Below, piece by piece: positions 40,091 to 53,000 of a stretch of 64,000 nucleotides of DNA (position 1 is the stretch's first letter; every line of letters starts with the position of its first letter). The notes beneath the pieces are model-generated. The model was not told the DNA's origin. It saw only the letters and a list, made by a program, of their open reading frames with translations, and did not search any database. The stretch lies in NCBI RefSeq assembly GCF_037392515.1, contig NC_090282.1:26273554-26337553 (forward strand). Reading direction: 5' to 3'. Made by a program: the position numbers and the translations under genes. The stretch comes from Haliotis asinina. Its lineage: Eukaryota; Mollusca; Gastropoda; Lepetellida; Haliotidae.

Positions 40091-40244
40091 GGGTCTCAAG
40101 TCTACTGATCTCACATGGGTCCACTTCCCTCAACATCGCTCTTTTCCGCTCTTTTCTACACAGCTCCCCTCCTGTCCGATTTCCCCAAATGCACTCCAAA
40201 TCCTTCCCATGTGGTACACTCCACTTCAGGGCTGGTATTGACTT

Positions 40245-40380
40245 GTGTGTAAAGCGTTCGCTCGTCATGGTTAGATTCCGCACATGGGTACGATGTGTGA
40301 GACCCATTTCTGGTGCCCCCACCGTGGCATTACTGGAATATTGCTAAAAGTCAAGTAAAACTAAACTCACTAACTCTCTC
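40245..40380 (+). mobile_element. tRNA-derived SINE copy (H2)
   Basis: TAAAGCGTTCGCTCGTCATG, GATTCCGCACATGGGTACGA, TGAGACCCATTTCTGGTGCC, ACTGGAATATTGCTAAAAGT, AAAACTAAACTCACTAAC. The A-box side is cut. Confidence 0.82.
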
Positions 40381-40764
40381 CGTGCATCTACACTTAACAC
40401 CCCTCCGATCCCCTCCACTCTGCTATTATCAGTGGTCCTCCTCTCCGTTCCACTCAGCTCGCCTCAACATTCCTCAATACACTGTACAGCCCTCAGCTCC
40501 ATTCAACGCCCCTCCATTCCGCTCCATTACTCAACACAGCCCGGCCTCTCTTCCTCGACTCTTCTCCCGTCAACTCTGCTCCCCTACATCCTCAGATACG
40601 CCTCAGCTCACCTTCTCTCTTCCCACTCCTCATCCGCAAAACACCCCCCAGCCACAGCCCCACCCAGCTCTTCTCTAATCACCACCATTTCTCATCTTCT
40701 CTTTCCCTATTCCGCTCCCCTCTCTTCTACTTTCCTCTTTACACCAGCTAGATGCTTATATATG

Positions 40765-40912
40765 TTAGTAATTAAAGCGACGCTCGTCACGCCAGAGATC
40801 CAGGTTCGAGTCCCCACATGGCTACATGAAGCCCATTTCTGGTGTCCCCCTCCTTTATATTGCTGAAATATAGCTAAAAGCGGCGTAAAACTAAAATCAA
40901 TCACTGACTCGT
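40765..40912 (+). mobile_element. tRNA-derived SINE copy (H2) inside the polypyrimidine block
   Basis: ATTAAAGCGACGCTCGTCAC, CCAGGTTCGAGTCCCCACAT (intact B box), GAAGCCCATTTCTGGTGTCC, TAGCTAAAAGCGGCGTAAAA, then ATCAATCACTGACTC. Confidence 0.85.
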
Positions 40913-41015
40913 CTCCGCTCCACTCTTCCTCTCAACACCCCTCCACCCCGCCCCCCCTACAACCATCAACAACCCCCCTCTCGTCTCTACTCTAGTCCAC
41001 TCTCCATGTAGTGTC

Positions 41016-42600
41016 GCTATAAATTTATTTCAAATGTGTCTGTCTTAAACCGAACCAATCACAATATTCCCAGTCAGCACAGTGAATCTCTGACCTAATA
41101 TTACATATAATATACGGCAGGCCATATTGAGTCATGGCGACTTAACGTTGGAATTGAGTGGCTACTGACCCCACCTGTAAGTCACCCGTTAAGGACTATC
41201 ATCACAATATGAAAGAACGTATGATTTATACAATATTGCATTTCCCGGGAGGCATTTCTAAACAATAAAATATTCAAGAATAATTGTAAGATATAAAGGG
41301 GAAATGGATCCACAAACAGGATGCAACATCCTGCTATTGCTTCCCCTCAACATAAACTATAGCGAATGTGTTTACAAATACATTTGTGGAAATACAGAAA
41401 ATGAGCAGACAAACGTTTTATTAAATTCAATACTTCCAAAGTAAATACTGCACTATAAGATACCACACTTTATGAACTACGGTTGGTATCATTACAAACC
41501 TGTAAACATACTGTTTTATTATCAATTCGTTCCCATACCGAGACAAAGATTTATCGCCACTTAAAACAGCATGTAAATGCATATTATTTTGGAAAAAAGG
41601 TATTTGTTAAATCTGAATCTATCATATGGAGGACACTGTAGGAAATAATGTAAAGGATCCTCTCGAGCCTTTCCTCAGGGGCAGGTAAAGAACCATATGA
41701 AAGGGCGTATCGTATATCAGTTGATATAGAACATGCTTCGTCATGAAACTATATCTATTTAGGTTAGGTATATTCTAGCGTGTTCATCGTGGGCGGCTAT
41801 TATGAACCTGTTTTGTCGGAGTGGGTGAGTGAGTACGTACATGCCTGAGTGCGTAAGTGAATGGTTCAGGGCTACCTATAACTGTTTGTTAGGACATTTT
41901 GTGTTGTGCTGCCTTGTTGTAAGAATGTCACTTAATCTTTGAGGAAATTCATGGAGATTTCAGATAATCATCACATCCCGGGCACGCGAGTGAAGCATTA
42001 AAGGCAGTATAACGAGGCGAAGTATCCAAAACCCATGGTTCTTTAATCCATTTTGACAATGGGCCGACCAAGGGAAGTTCGAGATATCATGCCCCCAGAC
42101 CAAGATTCCGGCTTTTGTGTTAAAACCTGGAAAGTGCACATATGTTCATCTGGATGTGTATTTAGCCTTTTTTTTGTATGGTAAATTAGCTTTTTAACAA
42201 ACACCAACCTTTGCTATAAAAAGGACACCGCGATACTTTAGAAATTCGTTGGTTAGTAAGTAGTACACGGCATCTTGAGATTCAATAGAGTAGCACTAAT
42301 CTTTTAAGCCGAGGAGTTCTGTTTCTTTGGAAGCCTCAGTGCATATCATTGAAGTTAACAATACACCCTTTACCACCCAGCCCTGTGGCTAAGCGAGCGT
42401 CTAGAATTATTCACAACAACACACGATGTCACAGCTGAGTATCTACTCTCGGCATTTGCATAGTTAAATACGCTCAGACCTGTTCAATAACAGTGAAGAT
42501 ACGGACCGCTGTAGACATACGTAGTCTACTCAAATAGACTCTCGGCCTTCGCGTATACACGCACATGCGTACTGTGGTAAAACAGGTCACAGACGGTGCA
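41016..42600. other. Upstream of the HPGD-like gene, nothing definite
   Basis: No gene is seen. A TATAAAAA motif at 42215 is a possible but weak core-promoter signal for the HPGD-like gene. Confidence 0.35.
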
Positions 42601-42639
42601 AAGTCCCCTTTAAGGAAGAAGTCGGGTGGTTAGTGACGT

Positions 42640-42705
42640 AAATATGCAGTAAGTGTACATGGTGCCCCCAGCCCTGACCTCTCAGTCTCTCCTGGGTTCT
42701 GTCAG
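42640..42705 (+). other. Candidate 5' non-coding exon of the HPGD-like gene
   Basis: GTTCTGTCAG/GTAAGT at 42705-42706 is an ideal donor in the 1.2 kb before the coding start. The acceptor CATCTAG (43884-43890) immediately precedes the coding exon and has no coding partner upstream, so a leader exon is expected. The 5' boundary is unknown. Confidence 0.4.
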
Positions 42706-43184
42706 GTAAGTACTCTGATATACAATGTTGTTTTTTCGTAGTTTTTTCCTCAAGCTATAGGATTTAGACGTTGCTGGTACACTTTAGTAATATTTACCTC
42801 ACATTCGCAAGTGAAGCATTTTAACGCCAACATAACATAGATATATATATAGTACTGATCGAGTGTGGATAAGGAAATATTTCAATAACTGGTATCACAT
42901 GACATGGCGTGTTGTACCTATTGATATCCATATGACCCAAACTGCACAGTGTGTTTGACAGGGAAGTCCAATTATCTATTGTCATTTAACATGTGACAGT
43001 ACAACACAACCGGCGATGGCACAAAAGCAGGGTGGAGTGAGCTATGCACTAGTATCTATCTATTCTTTTTTTTAAATGCAGAAAGGAAACAGCTGTGTAG
43101 TATGCAGCTGTTACAGATATATTACGCGCAGCACAATTGTCCGTGTTAACAGCAGGTACGCGGAATGTGATTGTGTGAGCTATT

Positions 43185-43330
43185 CACGTATATGAACACG
43201 TGAACTGATATATCACACGTATATGAACACGTGATCTAACACATCATATCACAAGTATATTAACACGCGAACTAATAAATCACAATTTTATGAACATGTG
43301 AACAACTATAGCACACGTAAATTTGGATGT
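43185..43330. repeat. Short tandem repeat with CACGTG E-boxes
   Basis: Units of about 31-36 bases follow CACGTATATGAACACGTGA. CACGTG occurs at 43197-43202 and 43228-43233, and later units are more diverged. It lies in the putative first intron of the HPGD-like gene. Confidence 0.6.
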
Positions 43331-43710
43331 ATCGTGCAGATATGATCACGTTTGCTAATTTTTAATGTATCCGTACTGATTTTACCACATGACCAGTTTC
43401 TATACCATCGGACATACGATTTCATGTGAACTTATTTTGAATACCTCGCACAGGTATGATCACGTGAACAGACGTACAATGCTTGCAGTAGGGTTAGGGT
43501 AGAATTGGTACATAGGTGTATATAGTGACTGTCCGCTACATAGCGTTCAGAAAATGGACATGATGTAAATATATGAGGGACTTAAGATAGGTATTATTTA
43601 ATCAGAATGTTGTAATTGCAATGCTTTAAATTGTAGATTGAAAGCCAGTGCGAAGTATGAAGGTTAATCTCGGGTAATTGACAATGAGCAGCTGTGATCG
43701 ACACGGGCTT

Positions 43711-43749
43711 TAACTGACTGACTGACTGACTGACTGACTGACTGACTGA
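43711..43749. repeat. (GACT)n microsatellite
   Basis: Nine or so units of GACT, 170 bases before the HPGD-like coding start. Confidence 0.9.
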
Positions 43750-43918
43750 TAAAGGGAAAATAACTTGGTTCAGGCAGTGACTGTACAACAGCTGACTTTG
43801 GCAAGAGGTGTTTGACAAGACTGATCTATGGAAAAAAGAAACCCTTGAAATATCCAAGATTTATATTCTGCTTTTTCTAATTCCATCTAGACAGTAAAAC
43901 GGGTGGATCAAAGAAGAC

Positions 43919-44011
43919 ATGGACCTGAAAGACAAGGCTGTATTTATTACCGGCGGGGCACAAGGAGTTGGCAGAGCTGTTGCTGAGGCTGTGTTGCAGA
44001 AAGGTGCAAAG
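43919..44011 (+). CDS. HPGD: HPGD-like exon 1: start and cofactor loop
   Basis: It reads MDLKDKAVFITGGAQGVGRA and then VAEAVLQKGAK, ending AAG/GTGGGT in phase 0. The ATG lies 28 bases after the acceptor and gives a family-typical N-terminus. Confidence 0.92.
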
Positions 44012-47000
44012 GTGGGTGACAGTCCACCAGGCAGGACACTACGGCGAAAGTAATAATGCTTGTATTAATGCGCGTATTGATGGAATGTTATAATAGAACA
44101 AACTAATTTATTCCAAACATTCAACATGTGAACATTGTTTTATCAGCAAATCAGCAACGTTTGGCTACATGCCAGCAGCAATACCCGAGTGAATGAATGA
44201 TTGAATGTGTGCACTATTCCAACATTTCAAGGCGGGGGACACCAGAAATGGGTTTCACACATTGTACCTTCGTGGGGAATCGACCCCGGGTCTTTGGGGT
44301 GACGAGCGAACGCTTTATCATTAGGGTACGCCATCGCCCGGGGACGCGATGTGGGAGTGGACACTGCCCTGACATACTGTATCCATACGGGGAATACCGT
44401 GATCATGAGCATATTTGGTGTGTCAGCATATTTGGTGGGCTTACTTTAATACAAGTAATGTTGAAATTCTGGCATTTGATTGTAACTATAGGTTTACACA
44501 CATCGTAGTATGGACCGAAAATTCATTTTACTTAACCTCCGAATCAATGAATATGACCAGTTATACAGGTAGTATTGAGCGTATTGTTATCCTGTTGATC
44601 TATCTCTAATACTGCGTATTGTTATCCTGTTGATCTATCTCTAAAACTGTGAGGAAAATAAAATAAGCAAACATTTGGATTTGACGAAACGGTAGCAAGC
44701 TAATAACAGACGCAGAAACAATGTAGTTGCAATGCCAAATGCACAAACATCAATGTTGAAACTGTACCAGATGGACAGAATACTAATTTCTGGTGTAAAT
44801 CATATTCAAACACATTGAGAGTTAGCCTCGTGGTGAAAGCCTTCGCTCGTCACGCCGAAGACCTGGGTTCGATCCCCCTCATGAGTACAATGTATGAAGC
44901 CCCGTGCTGGTGTTCCCTGCCTTGATAGTGCTGGAATGGTGCTGAAAGAGGTTTAAAATCATACTCACTCGAACAAACATATATGTTTTATTAAAGCACC
45001 GCATTTTTAAGGTAAGTTCAACATGCGAATGGCGTGAATACTTGTCCCGTCATATGATGTTAAATTATGTTAGTTCAAATTAGTTTTTGACAGATGTTGG
45101 GGCATTCACGACAATGATATGCAGATACCTTCAGCTGATCATACTCAATCTATTGCGCATACGAAGAAGGTTGTGCATGTGAAACCGACATTATAGTCAT
45201 ATCAGCTGCACCACAACATGCCCATATTTAGAATGTTACTTTAAGAGCCCTCTTAAGGACAATGATTTATTGAACGGACAAGCACACATGTGCCCATGTA
45301 AAGTATAGGTCATATATCAAGTCATGTAGTAACTTGAAAGATGTGTAATAAATACAGCCCGAAGCCTGATAAACCTATGGCTGTACACTGCAAATGACCT
45401 GTGAATGTAGTGCTAGTATTTACTGATCGGGTCAACAAAGGGTTCTTTTAAGGCCAACAATCTCTTCATGCCTTTAAAAGTCAGGTACCATACATTTTGA
45501 AACTTTGGAAATAATATCTATAATAATATGCCTCTTCGTCAATGTGGACCCTCTCACATTAAAACACATTTATGAACCACGGAAATAACTTAAAATACGT
45601 ACTTTCATCTTTTTAACTATATGTTCACACATTTACGAAGTGCATGTCTAAGCACCAACTCTGTAACCCTGTTACACCGAAGGCCCGGGGTCGATTTCAC
45701 AAAAAGGTACAAGGTGTGAAGTCCATTTTTGTTGTCCACCACCTTGCTATTTCTGGAATGTTGATGCGCCGCGTAAAACCCCTCTCACCTGTAGGCACCT
45801 GTAGGCAGAATGGACGTATCTGAGGAAAGTGCAGCGATCAAGTACACCAAATCCATCAGTCATGGTATCAATACACCACAAAGGAAGGGATGTGTATGGA
45901 ATACTGTAAGGGACATTTTCCATAGATGTGTTCGCTCGGGAAAGCCACGTGAGAAAAGTACCCATTGCCCATTTCAAGAACAAACCTCTTTACCACGAAA
46001 GCCAAGATAAGTAAGGGAATCATTACATTTTCCTTCAAATAAGCGCCAGGCATTGATCAAAACGGAATAAAATTGATTTAGTGGCTTGTCGTTTGTTTGT
46101 TTTCTTGACATATAATGGACGACTTCTTCATTCTCGTTGAAGTATTTAGTTAACATCAATCTTTTTATGATTTCTTTGTCTTTTTAATCTCGCCCATCTG
46201 CATTATCATAATTCCGATAATTATGGTAATTGGTCATTGTGTAGAAAAGGGCAATTTCAGCTTTCGATCCTAGGCCAAGTTTACTTGTATTCCTTGTATT
46301 TATGTCTTCGCGTAAACTACTGTGGTTTATGTGATTTGTATATTGCATCAGCAGAGATGTTTGGGCAAGAATGTTTCATAAAATCTATTGTGATGTTTCA
46401 AATTCAAATCAAAATGTCATTGACGCAACGGCGGTAAAAATACAGATCTTGGATGATCTAGTCAAAACGTTTGCTTAAACGCTGCAACGGAAAGAGTTCT
46501 TGTGCCTTTTTAAGTGCAATAAATGGCCATTCTTCTTACTTTTGAATGAATGTAAATAACTGGAGCAATAATAGCTCTTATGTTAAACAGTCCTCGGAAA
46601 AGGACCCTTCCATAAGCTAAAATGCTTCAAAGAAACACTTGGTTATATAATAATAAATAATACATGATATGTAAAGTGTAAAATGTGTTTGAGTACCTAC
46701 AAGAGACAGCTAGTTTGATATACATTATTTACGGTAATATGGATTAGCATTGCCACACATTCACATTCAAACGATCACCCAATCATTGCCGGTTGAACCA
46801 CACCATTTTCAACTCTTTTTCTTAAATGTGGCATTCCCAGGCGAGAACCTAAAGAGAAGTGCAGCACAGTTAACTGTGGTAGGGGTTGTACTGACAATGA
46901 CCCTCCAACAACACCTGATATGACTAAGAAAATCCCAGATTACACTGATGACCGTCGGCGAATGCTTAGTGTCATGATAGTTCAGAAGGCATTTTCAAGG

Positions 47001-50000
47001 AAATGAATATTCACATGTCAGTGAAACTTTGTCAATGAATATGGCACCAGCTCATTGTGATCTTCTTACATCGGATCAGAAACGAACATGGCTCTTAAAA
47101 ATCTAATTCTGTTTGAAGTTGGTATCGATACAACCGTTTACCAACACTTTCTTTCTGTGGAGGTCATCTTTGTTCACAACTTGATACGACAGTCGACGTA
47201 ATATTCAATATAATAGAAGGAAATTACCAAATCACCACACGCACATCTACACACTAAATACAAAGCCTGTCTCATCAGCCATAAAGGCGGTGGCGTATAT
47301 GTTACTGGATGCTGAATGTCTCATCAGGTAGAGTAGCTACCACAACACAGAAGGCAAATGAATAGTATAATGCTGCACTCCTCGGAACTCAGTCTATTCC
47401 ACGAATTGGTGGCAGCAGTGTATGAACCTGATGTTAAAAATAACTTGGATGTCTGTTAGTAATTCCACTTTATAGGTCTATATTTGATAATTTGGTCTGT
47501 GGGCAGTGACTGGTATTAACATGTGTCTTTGATTGCTGAAAGAAATTAATATGATGAATACGATGATGCTTTGGTGATTGAAACCATGGTTACCGGATTT
47601 CACAAATATTACTTTCGATGCCTGTTGCTATTAATAATATTTTACAGTCAAATATACTTCTTTGCTTCTATACTGTGTTACAACGAATTTCATTTTTTTA
47701 TAATTTATTAAATATGCAATAAGAAATATTTATGAAAATCGATTAATCCTTTTTGAACGAATGTTGGTCCAGTAATATAATGGTTCTATAAAAATACATC
47801 GTATCTGAATGTGGTGGTTGATATGAGTATGGGAGGCATGGAACAACCAGGCCAGTCTGATCACCCAATTCCAACAGTCACTTCTTGTGACACCGTGAGC
47901 AATTGTAACCTGGATGTTCAAGGACACTAACGTTTAGATTTTGGAAACAGAAATTTCAATTGTGTAGGTGTAAATAGCACACCTATCCAGCATCGGTGTC
48001 AGGGATACAATTGTGATTTGGTTTTTGTTGTAATTTCATGGTGAGTGGTGACGCCGGAAAGGTCTGTACCACTTGCTTCACATTTCACTTGATGGTTGTC
48101 TACGACAAGCCTCAGTTATTGCTCTTTATTATTGTTCTCCAGGTGTGCATAGCGGATTTTAATGCACTGCAAGGACAGACAACTTTAAATGAACTTCAAG
48201 AGAAATGGGGAAAAGACAATGCGATCTTTGAGGCATGTGATGTCTCTGATTCCAAATCCTTTGAAAGTAAGTTAATGTTTAACAAGAGGTAAAAACCCCG
48301 AAGATATTTTGCCACAAGAGTCTTCCATAGCGATCTCTATGCATTCATACTCCAGCGTTCTACCACACTGACATTTGATGTCAAAGTATTCATTTCATTT
48401 AGCGTCCCGGTCACACCAAGGAGGAACATTACACATGTCCTTGAACCTAATGACATTAAAAGACATTATTTTATGCATGCCGTTGGCTTACGAGGTCGTT
48501 GTAGGAAGAAAACAGAATAATCACAAACAACAAACATGGCTACACTCATGGTAATGCATCGTAAATATGAAAGCAAGCTGTGTACCCAGTGGCCTAGATA
48601 CGTACATTTAAGAATAGAACAAGTCAGTTAATAAGAATTTTCAAATAATATCGAAGAAAATATATGTGTCATTTCTGGACGTCTTTATTATCAAACGATG
48701 TATTCCGTAGCATGGGTCTCCGTAGGTGATGTGCAACATCAACGCCCGTGATATATAGTCAGAATCTCAAAGTCCACAAAGCCTCAAAAAGAACTTTCTC
48801 GTGTGTCGTGAAACGGTGTTATTATTTGTAACAAATGTGTACCATTTTCTACTTCGATGTTGCTTCGCTCTTCCATGAACCGAATTTGATGAAATCCATA
48901 TTGTATGTTGTGATGTTTGTGGTTTGGTGTTTATTAACGTATAGTATAGGATCAGCACCTAATCAGTATAAGAGACTGGTCAATGAACGAATCAAACGCA
49001 ATGAAGGATGAAGTCATACGCAAGCCTTATATCGGCGACATTTTTCAACGCTCAGTATAGGTAATGTGCATATGCATGTGAGTAATAAAAAGAAACAGAA
49101 AAATATCGTAGTTTGATGAGTGATCTAATGCATGTAAAATAGAAATGGTGTCCAAAAGGACTAGTTTAGTATCCGACGTCAACTGATTAGTCTTCGGTCT
49201 AGGGAGAAAACGTGAAAAAGGATTCAGTGTTGGTCTATCACTATTTGAGGCTTAACCGAGTGGACTTCAGTTTACAATGCATACTACGCTTAACAATTCA
49301 AGATGAAGTGCAGTTCCAGCCTGGAGGTATGTTCATGAAACTCTAATGCCCTTTAGTTGTACAAAGAGATCAAAACCAGCGTTCACAAACAAAGGATGGT
49401 TCGGTAAACACACAGGTCTTGTTAATTTAGCATGCGCCCTGATAGGTGTTGTTATCTCTACGTGCTGCCTTAACTGTAACTCGCAGTGTTGACAACAACT
49501 GTTTTGTTTGCTGAGGCACAATTCTGCTAGACATATTTAACCCTTTTAAGCATATTGACCCGTTTCTTGGGACAGGTACTTCAGAAAAAGCATTTCTGTT
49601 CGCGAGACATGCAATACAGAATTGTATGAAGTTGAGTAAATTGTTTAGTGGTTGAACCATTCACAGTACTTGTAAAGTCATGCCCCTTTAAGCAAAACGT
49701 CTTCTAGCGACAAGGAAGCTCACCTGCCATTTCCGTGAAGCGTTTTCATTCCTTGGTCCCAAATTAATCCGTGTATGTCTAAATATTCGTTTTTTAAAAA
49801 GGACAAATTAAAGTATATAAGTATACTGAATATAATTATACTTATTTCTGAAAATCCCCTGAAAACAATAGATCAGACTATAGATGGCAATTAGGTCGCC
49901 CAGTCATACTAGGCGGTTCTGAAGTTAAATGACTTGAAAAACCCAAATAATTACTACTTTCTTTACTGTGTCCTCATTAAGAGATAAAAACTGGTTCGTC

Positions 50001-53000
50001 GGGAGTCACAGCACTGTGTCTGCGTGGTCTATCCCTGTTTAAGCTGCGGCATGGCATCTCTGTCAAAAAGTAAGGCACATTTGAGACCCATGAAGATCCG
50101 GGATAGAATTTGTCTTCAGCAACTTGTGCTTGCCGTAAGCGACTAAGGGGATCGGTTTGTCAGACTCGCTTGACACATATTATGGTAACCTCTTGGCGTT
50201 GATCGATGTGCATGGTGTCATTGACTACGTGGAATTAAGAAATGCAGATTCCTTCTACCACCATGAATAGTGTAATAAAAAACACTTTCGCCCTTAAACC
50301 ACTCGGACGCAAGCTGTATTTCTGTATTTCTTTTCTATGATGCCGTATTTAATCATTTCTAAGCCTAAGTTCGATCAATCTATGGCAGAAAACAAACGAC
50401 GGTGTCTGTGACCTAAGTTAAACCTTTTGACGTGTCAGACCCCTACGTTAAGACACACGTTACTAGAAAAACAAATGATGAATAGTTAGGTGACGGTTTA
50501 TGTTCGGGTTAAATATCTTCTCTAGATCATTTTAATTACATCTATGGTTCTCTTAAACCATGCAAGGCTATATGACCATCTCATTTCTACTACCAATGAA
50601 AGTTTAGATCAGTACATTCAGTTGAAGCTGACTAGTCATGCGACATTCCACGATTGCATTGTGGGAATGTAAACACTGCAAACATTACCATGTCTCTGAA
50701 AAATTTTGAGTCGAACTATGAAACATTTTATCCTTAGAAAAACACAAACGTAATGTTTCCACCAGTGATGTTAGCTGTGTGATGCAACTGCAAACCAAGA
50801 AACGGGATGCGACGAAGCAGTTTACTGTGGGAGGCTATACGAGGCAACTGACATCCAACGTGACGTCGGTTACACTGTGACGTAATGCAAAAATGTTCGA
50901 TTATGAGGGGGCAGACTGGAATGGCGCAGTGACGTCAACACACTGTGACGTAATGCAAAAAGTGCACATTATCGTCTGATAAAGTGTTGTCGGCGCCTTT
51001 GATCTTTCAACGAAGCATCATATAATGACTGGTCCAGGCTTGAATATTTGCAGACCGCAGATATATAGCTGAAATATTCCTGACTGCAGCGTTAAACAAC
51101 AATAAACCAACTGTATACTTTCACGCGACGTTGGCTTAGTGGTTCAAACGTTCGCTGGTCGATTGAAGGCCCTACTTCGATTCCCCACATGGGCACAGTA
51201 TGACAAGCTCATTTCTGGTGTCCCCAACCGTGATCTTGCTGGACGTTTGCTAAAGGTGCCGTAAAACACAAATCACACTCACATTAACGCGGCGCTAAAC
51301 CCCGTTTACTTCACCCCGCCGTTTCATTCGAAAAAGACCGTCTAAAATTTTATTCTGATGTGCATTCAGGTAGCTTTCACAGAGCTGTCAGTCACTTTGG
51401 AAGGGTAGATGTTTTCGTCAACAACGCTGGAATAGTCAGTGAAAAAGACTGGGAGAAATGTATCAACGTCAATTTTGTAAGTTGATAGTTTACGCTGACG
51501 TAAACAGGTTTTGTTCAGTTTTGTTTTGCAAATACCGTGGAACACGCTCAACGTGTCTTTCCGAATGAGGAACTGAGGAAAACCAAGTGGTTAAAGCGTT
51601 CGCTCATCTTGCCAAAGACCGGGGTTCGATATTGCCGGACTATTACTAAAAGCGGTATAAAACTACACTCACTCATATTTCAAGTGAGTCATAGTATCCT
51701 TCAGGATTGACTATTTTGGTGTATCTATCCATGGTCTTGCTTTAAAAACAGCCGTAACAGTGTAAAGACGGATCTATCTTCCAAATGTCATACTCTGTAT
51801 CTCGTATCTTCTTTTCATGTGTGACCAGGTGTCGACATGTGTGTTATATCCACAGTCTTTAGCACAACTGTCATAACTGTCTGTATTGTCTTTGTAATAT
51901 TAGATAGGAGTGGTCAGAGGAACTATGATGGCTCTAGAGCACATGCGGACAGATCGGGGAGGCCACGGCGGTGTCATAATCAACACATCCTCCACGGCAG
52001 GTGCGTGTCCGATGTTTACATTACTTCAGATTAGATAGATACACTAGATACACTAAATCACATATCTTCATATTGCACAATCACCATCATTACAATCATC
52101 ACAATTGTTACTAGTCTACGCCAATATCGCTTCAGTCACAAGTCAGACTATCACATCCACCGTTGTTTGTAAAACAGAGCATACCACAAGTACATACGGC
52201 CTACCAGAAAACGTCAGCACCAGAAAGGTTACCATGACAATACTGTTGCAGGTCTATCTCCTGGGTTTTGGGTGCCAGTGTATGCTGGGACCAAGAGCGC
52301 CGTTGTGAACTTTACGTGCAGCTGGGCAGTGAGTTAAGCTATTTCATGGCAATGTTTCAATGTTTAATTATAGACGGATGTAAACTAACAGAGACGACGT
52401 ATGTTAATTTGTACGTAAGCATATGACCATTTGAAAAATAATATGGCCCAAAACGATGTAAATGGTTCATAACTGTAACATGTGACAATCTTACGGGGGA
52501 AGAATGGAGAAAAACTTGTCTATAAGTTTTGGCATCCTTCACCAAAGAAATGGAATGTTGCCTGGACCGTGTTGCTCTTAATAAAGACAAACAATAAGTT
52601 TTGCAGTTTGAGTCTGAGACCAGTAAGAAACCTCGCTACCTGGAAGGACACTTTCGGGCCTAAAGGAATATATAATGGCCAGTACCTTGAAGAGTATGGT
52701 CAATGATTTTCGGTTATAAAAGCAGAGAACGCATTCCAGTTCCTCAAATCCAAAAGAAAGCGACAAAAGAATTAATTTGTTTGGTCGGAGCTCCCAAACA
52801 TTTCTAATTTAGTAATTTTCCTGTGAAACATCACTGATATAGAATAAGAGATACCTGAGTCAGTTTAAGCAGACCATCTATGATACCGAACAGATAGCTC
52901 CTGTTTGGTTCCTTGTCGTTGGCATTGCTGGGAGACTGTTCAGCTTTCTCACTCTTGTATTTTTCCCTGTGGTTGTAGGCTAATCCTGAGATCACGAAGG

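Larger units (their letters stand above)
40125..41015. repeat. Degenerate polypyrimidine (CTCC-rich) block interrupted by SINEs
   Basis: One strand is almost wholly C/T-rich with recurring CTCC, CCCCTCC and CTCAACAC words at 40125-40230, 40375-40745 and 40905-41015. Two H2 SINEs split it. Ser/Pro-rich open frames here are translations of the low-complexity tract. Confidence 0.75.
44012..48142. other. HPGD-like intron 1
   Basis: The intron contains three H2 SINEs (44215-44340, 44818-44975, 45660-45795). No gene was recognised in 45800-48142. A weak H1-like fragment may lie at 47810-47890. Confidence 0.45.
48267..51369. other. HPGD-like intron 2
   Basis: The intron contains an H1 SINE 5' part at about 50085-50235, the CRE-like cluster at 50861-50953, an H1 3' fragment at 51028-51112 and an H2 SINE at 51128-51290. 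Nothing was recognised from 48300 to 50080. Confidence 0.45.

Noticed and set aside
40313-40866. Ser/Pro-rich proteins
   Set aside because: Both frames are translations of the polypyrimidine block and an inserted SINE.
51837-52034. Longer frame over HPGD-like exon 4
   Set aside because: The frame that matches the dehydrogenase family (VIINTSSTAG) is a different one starting at 51904.
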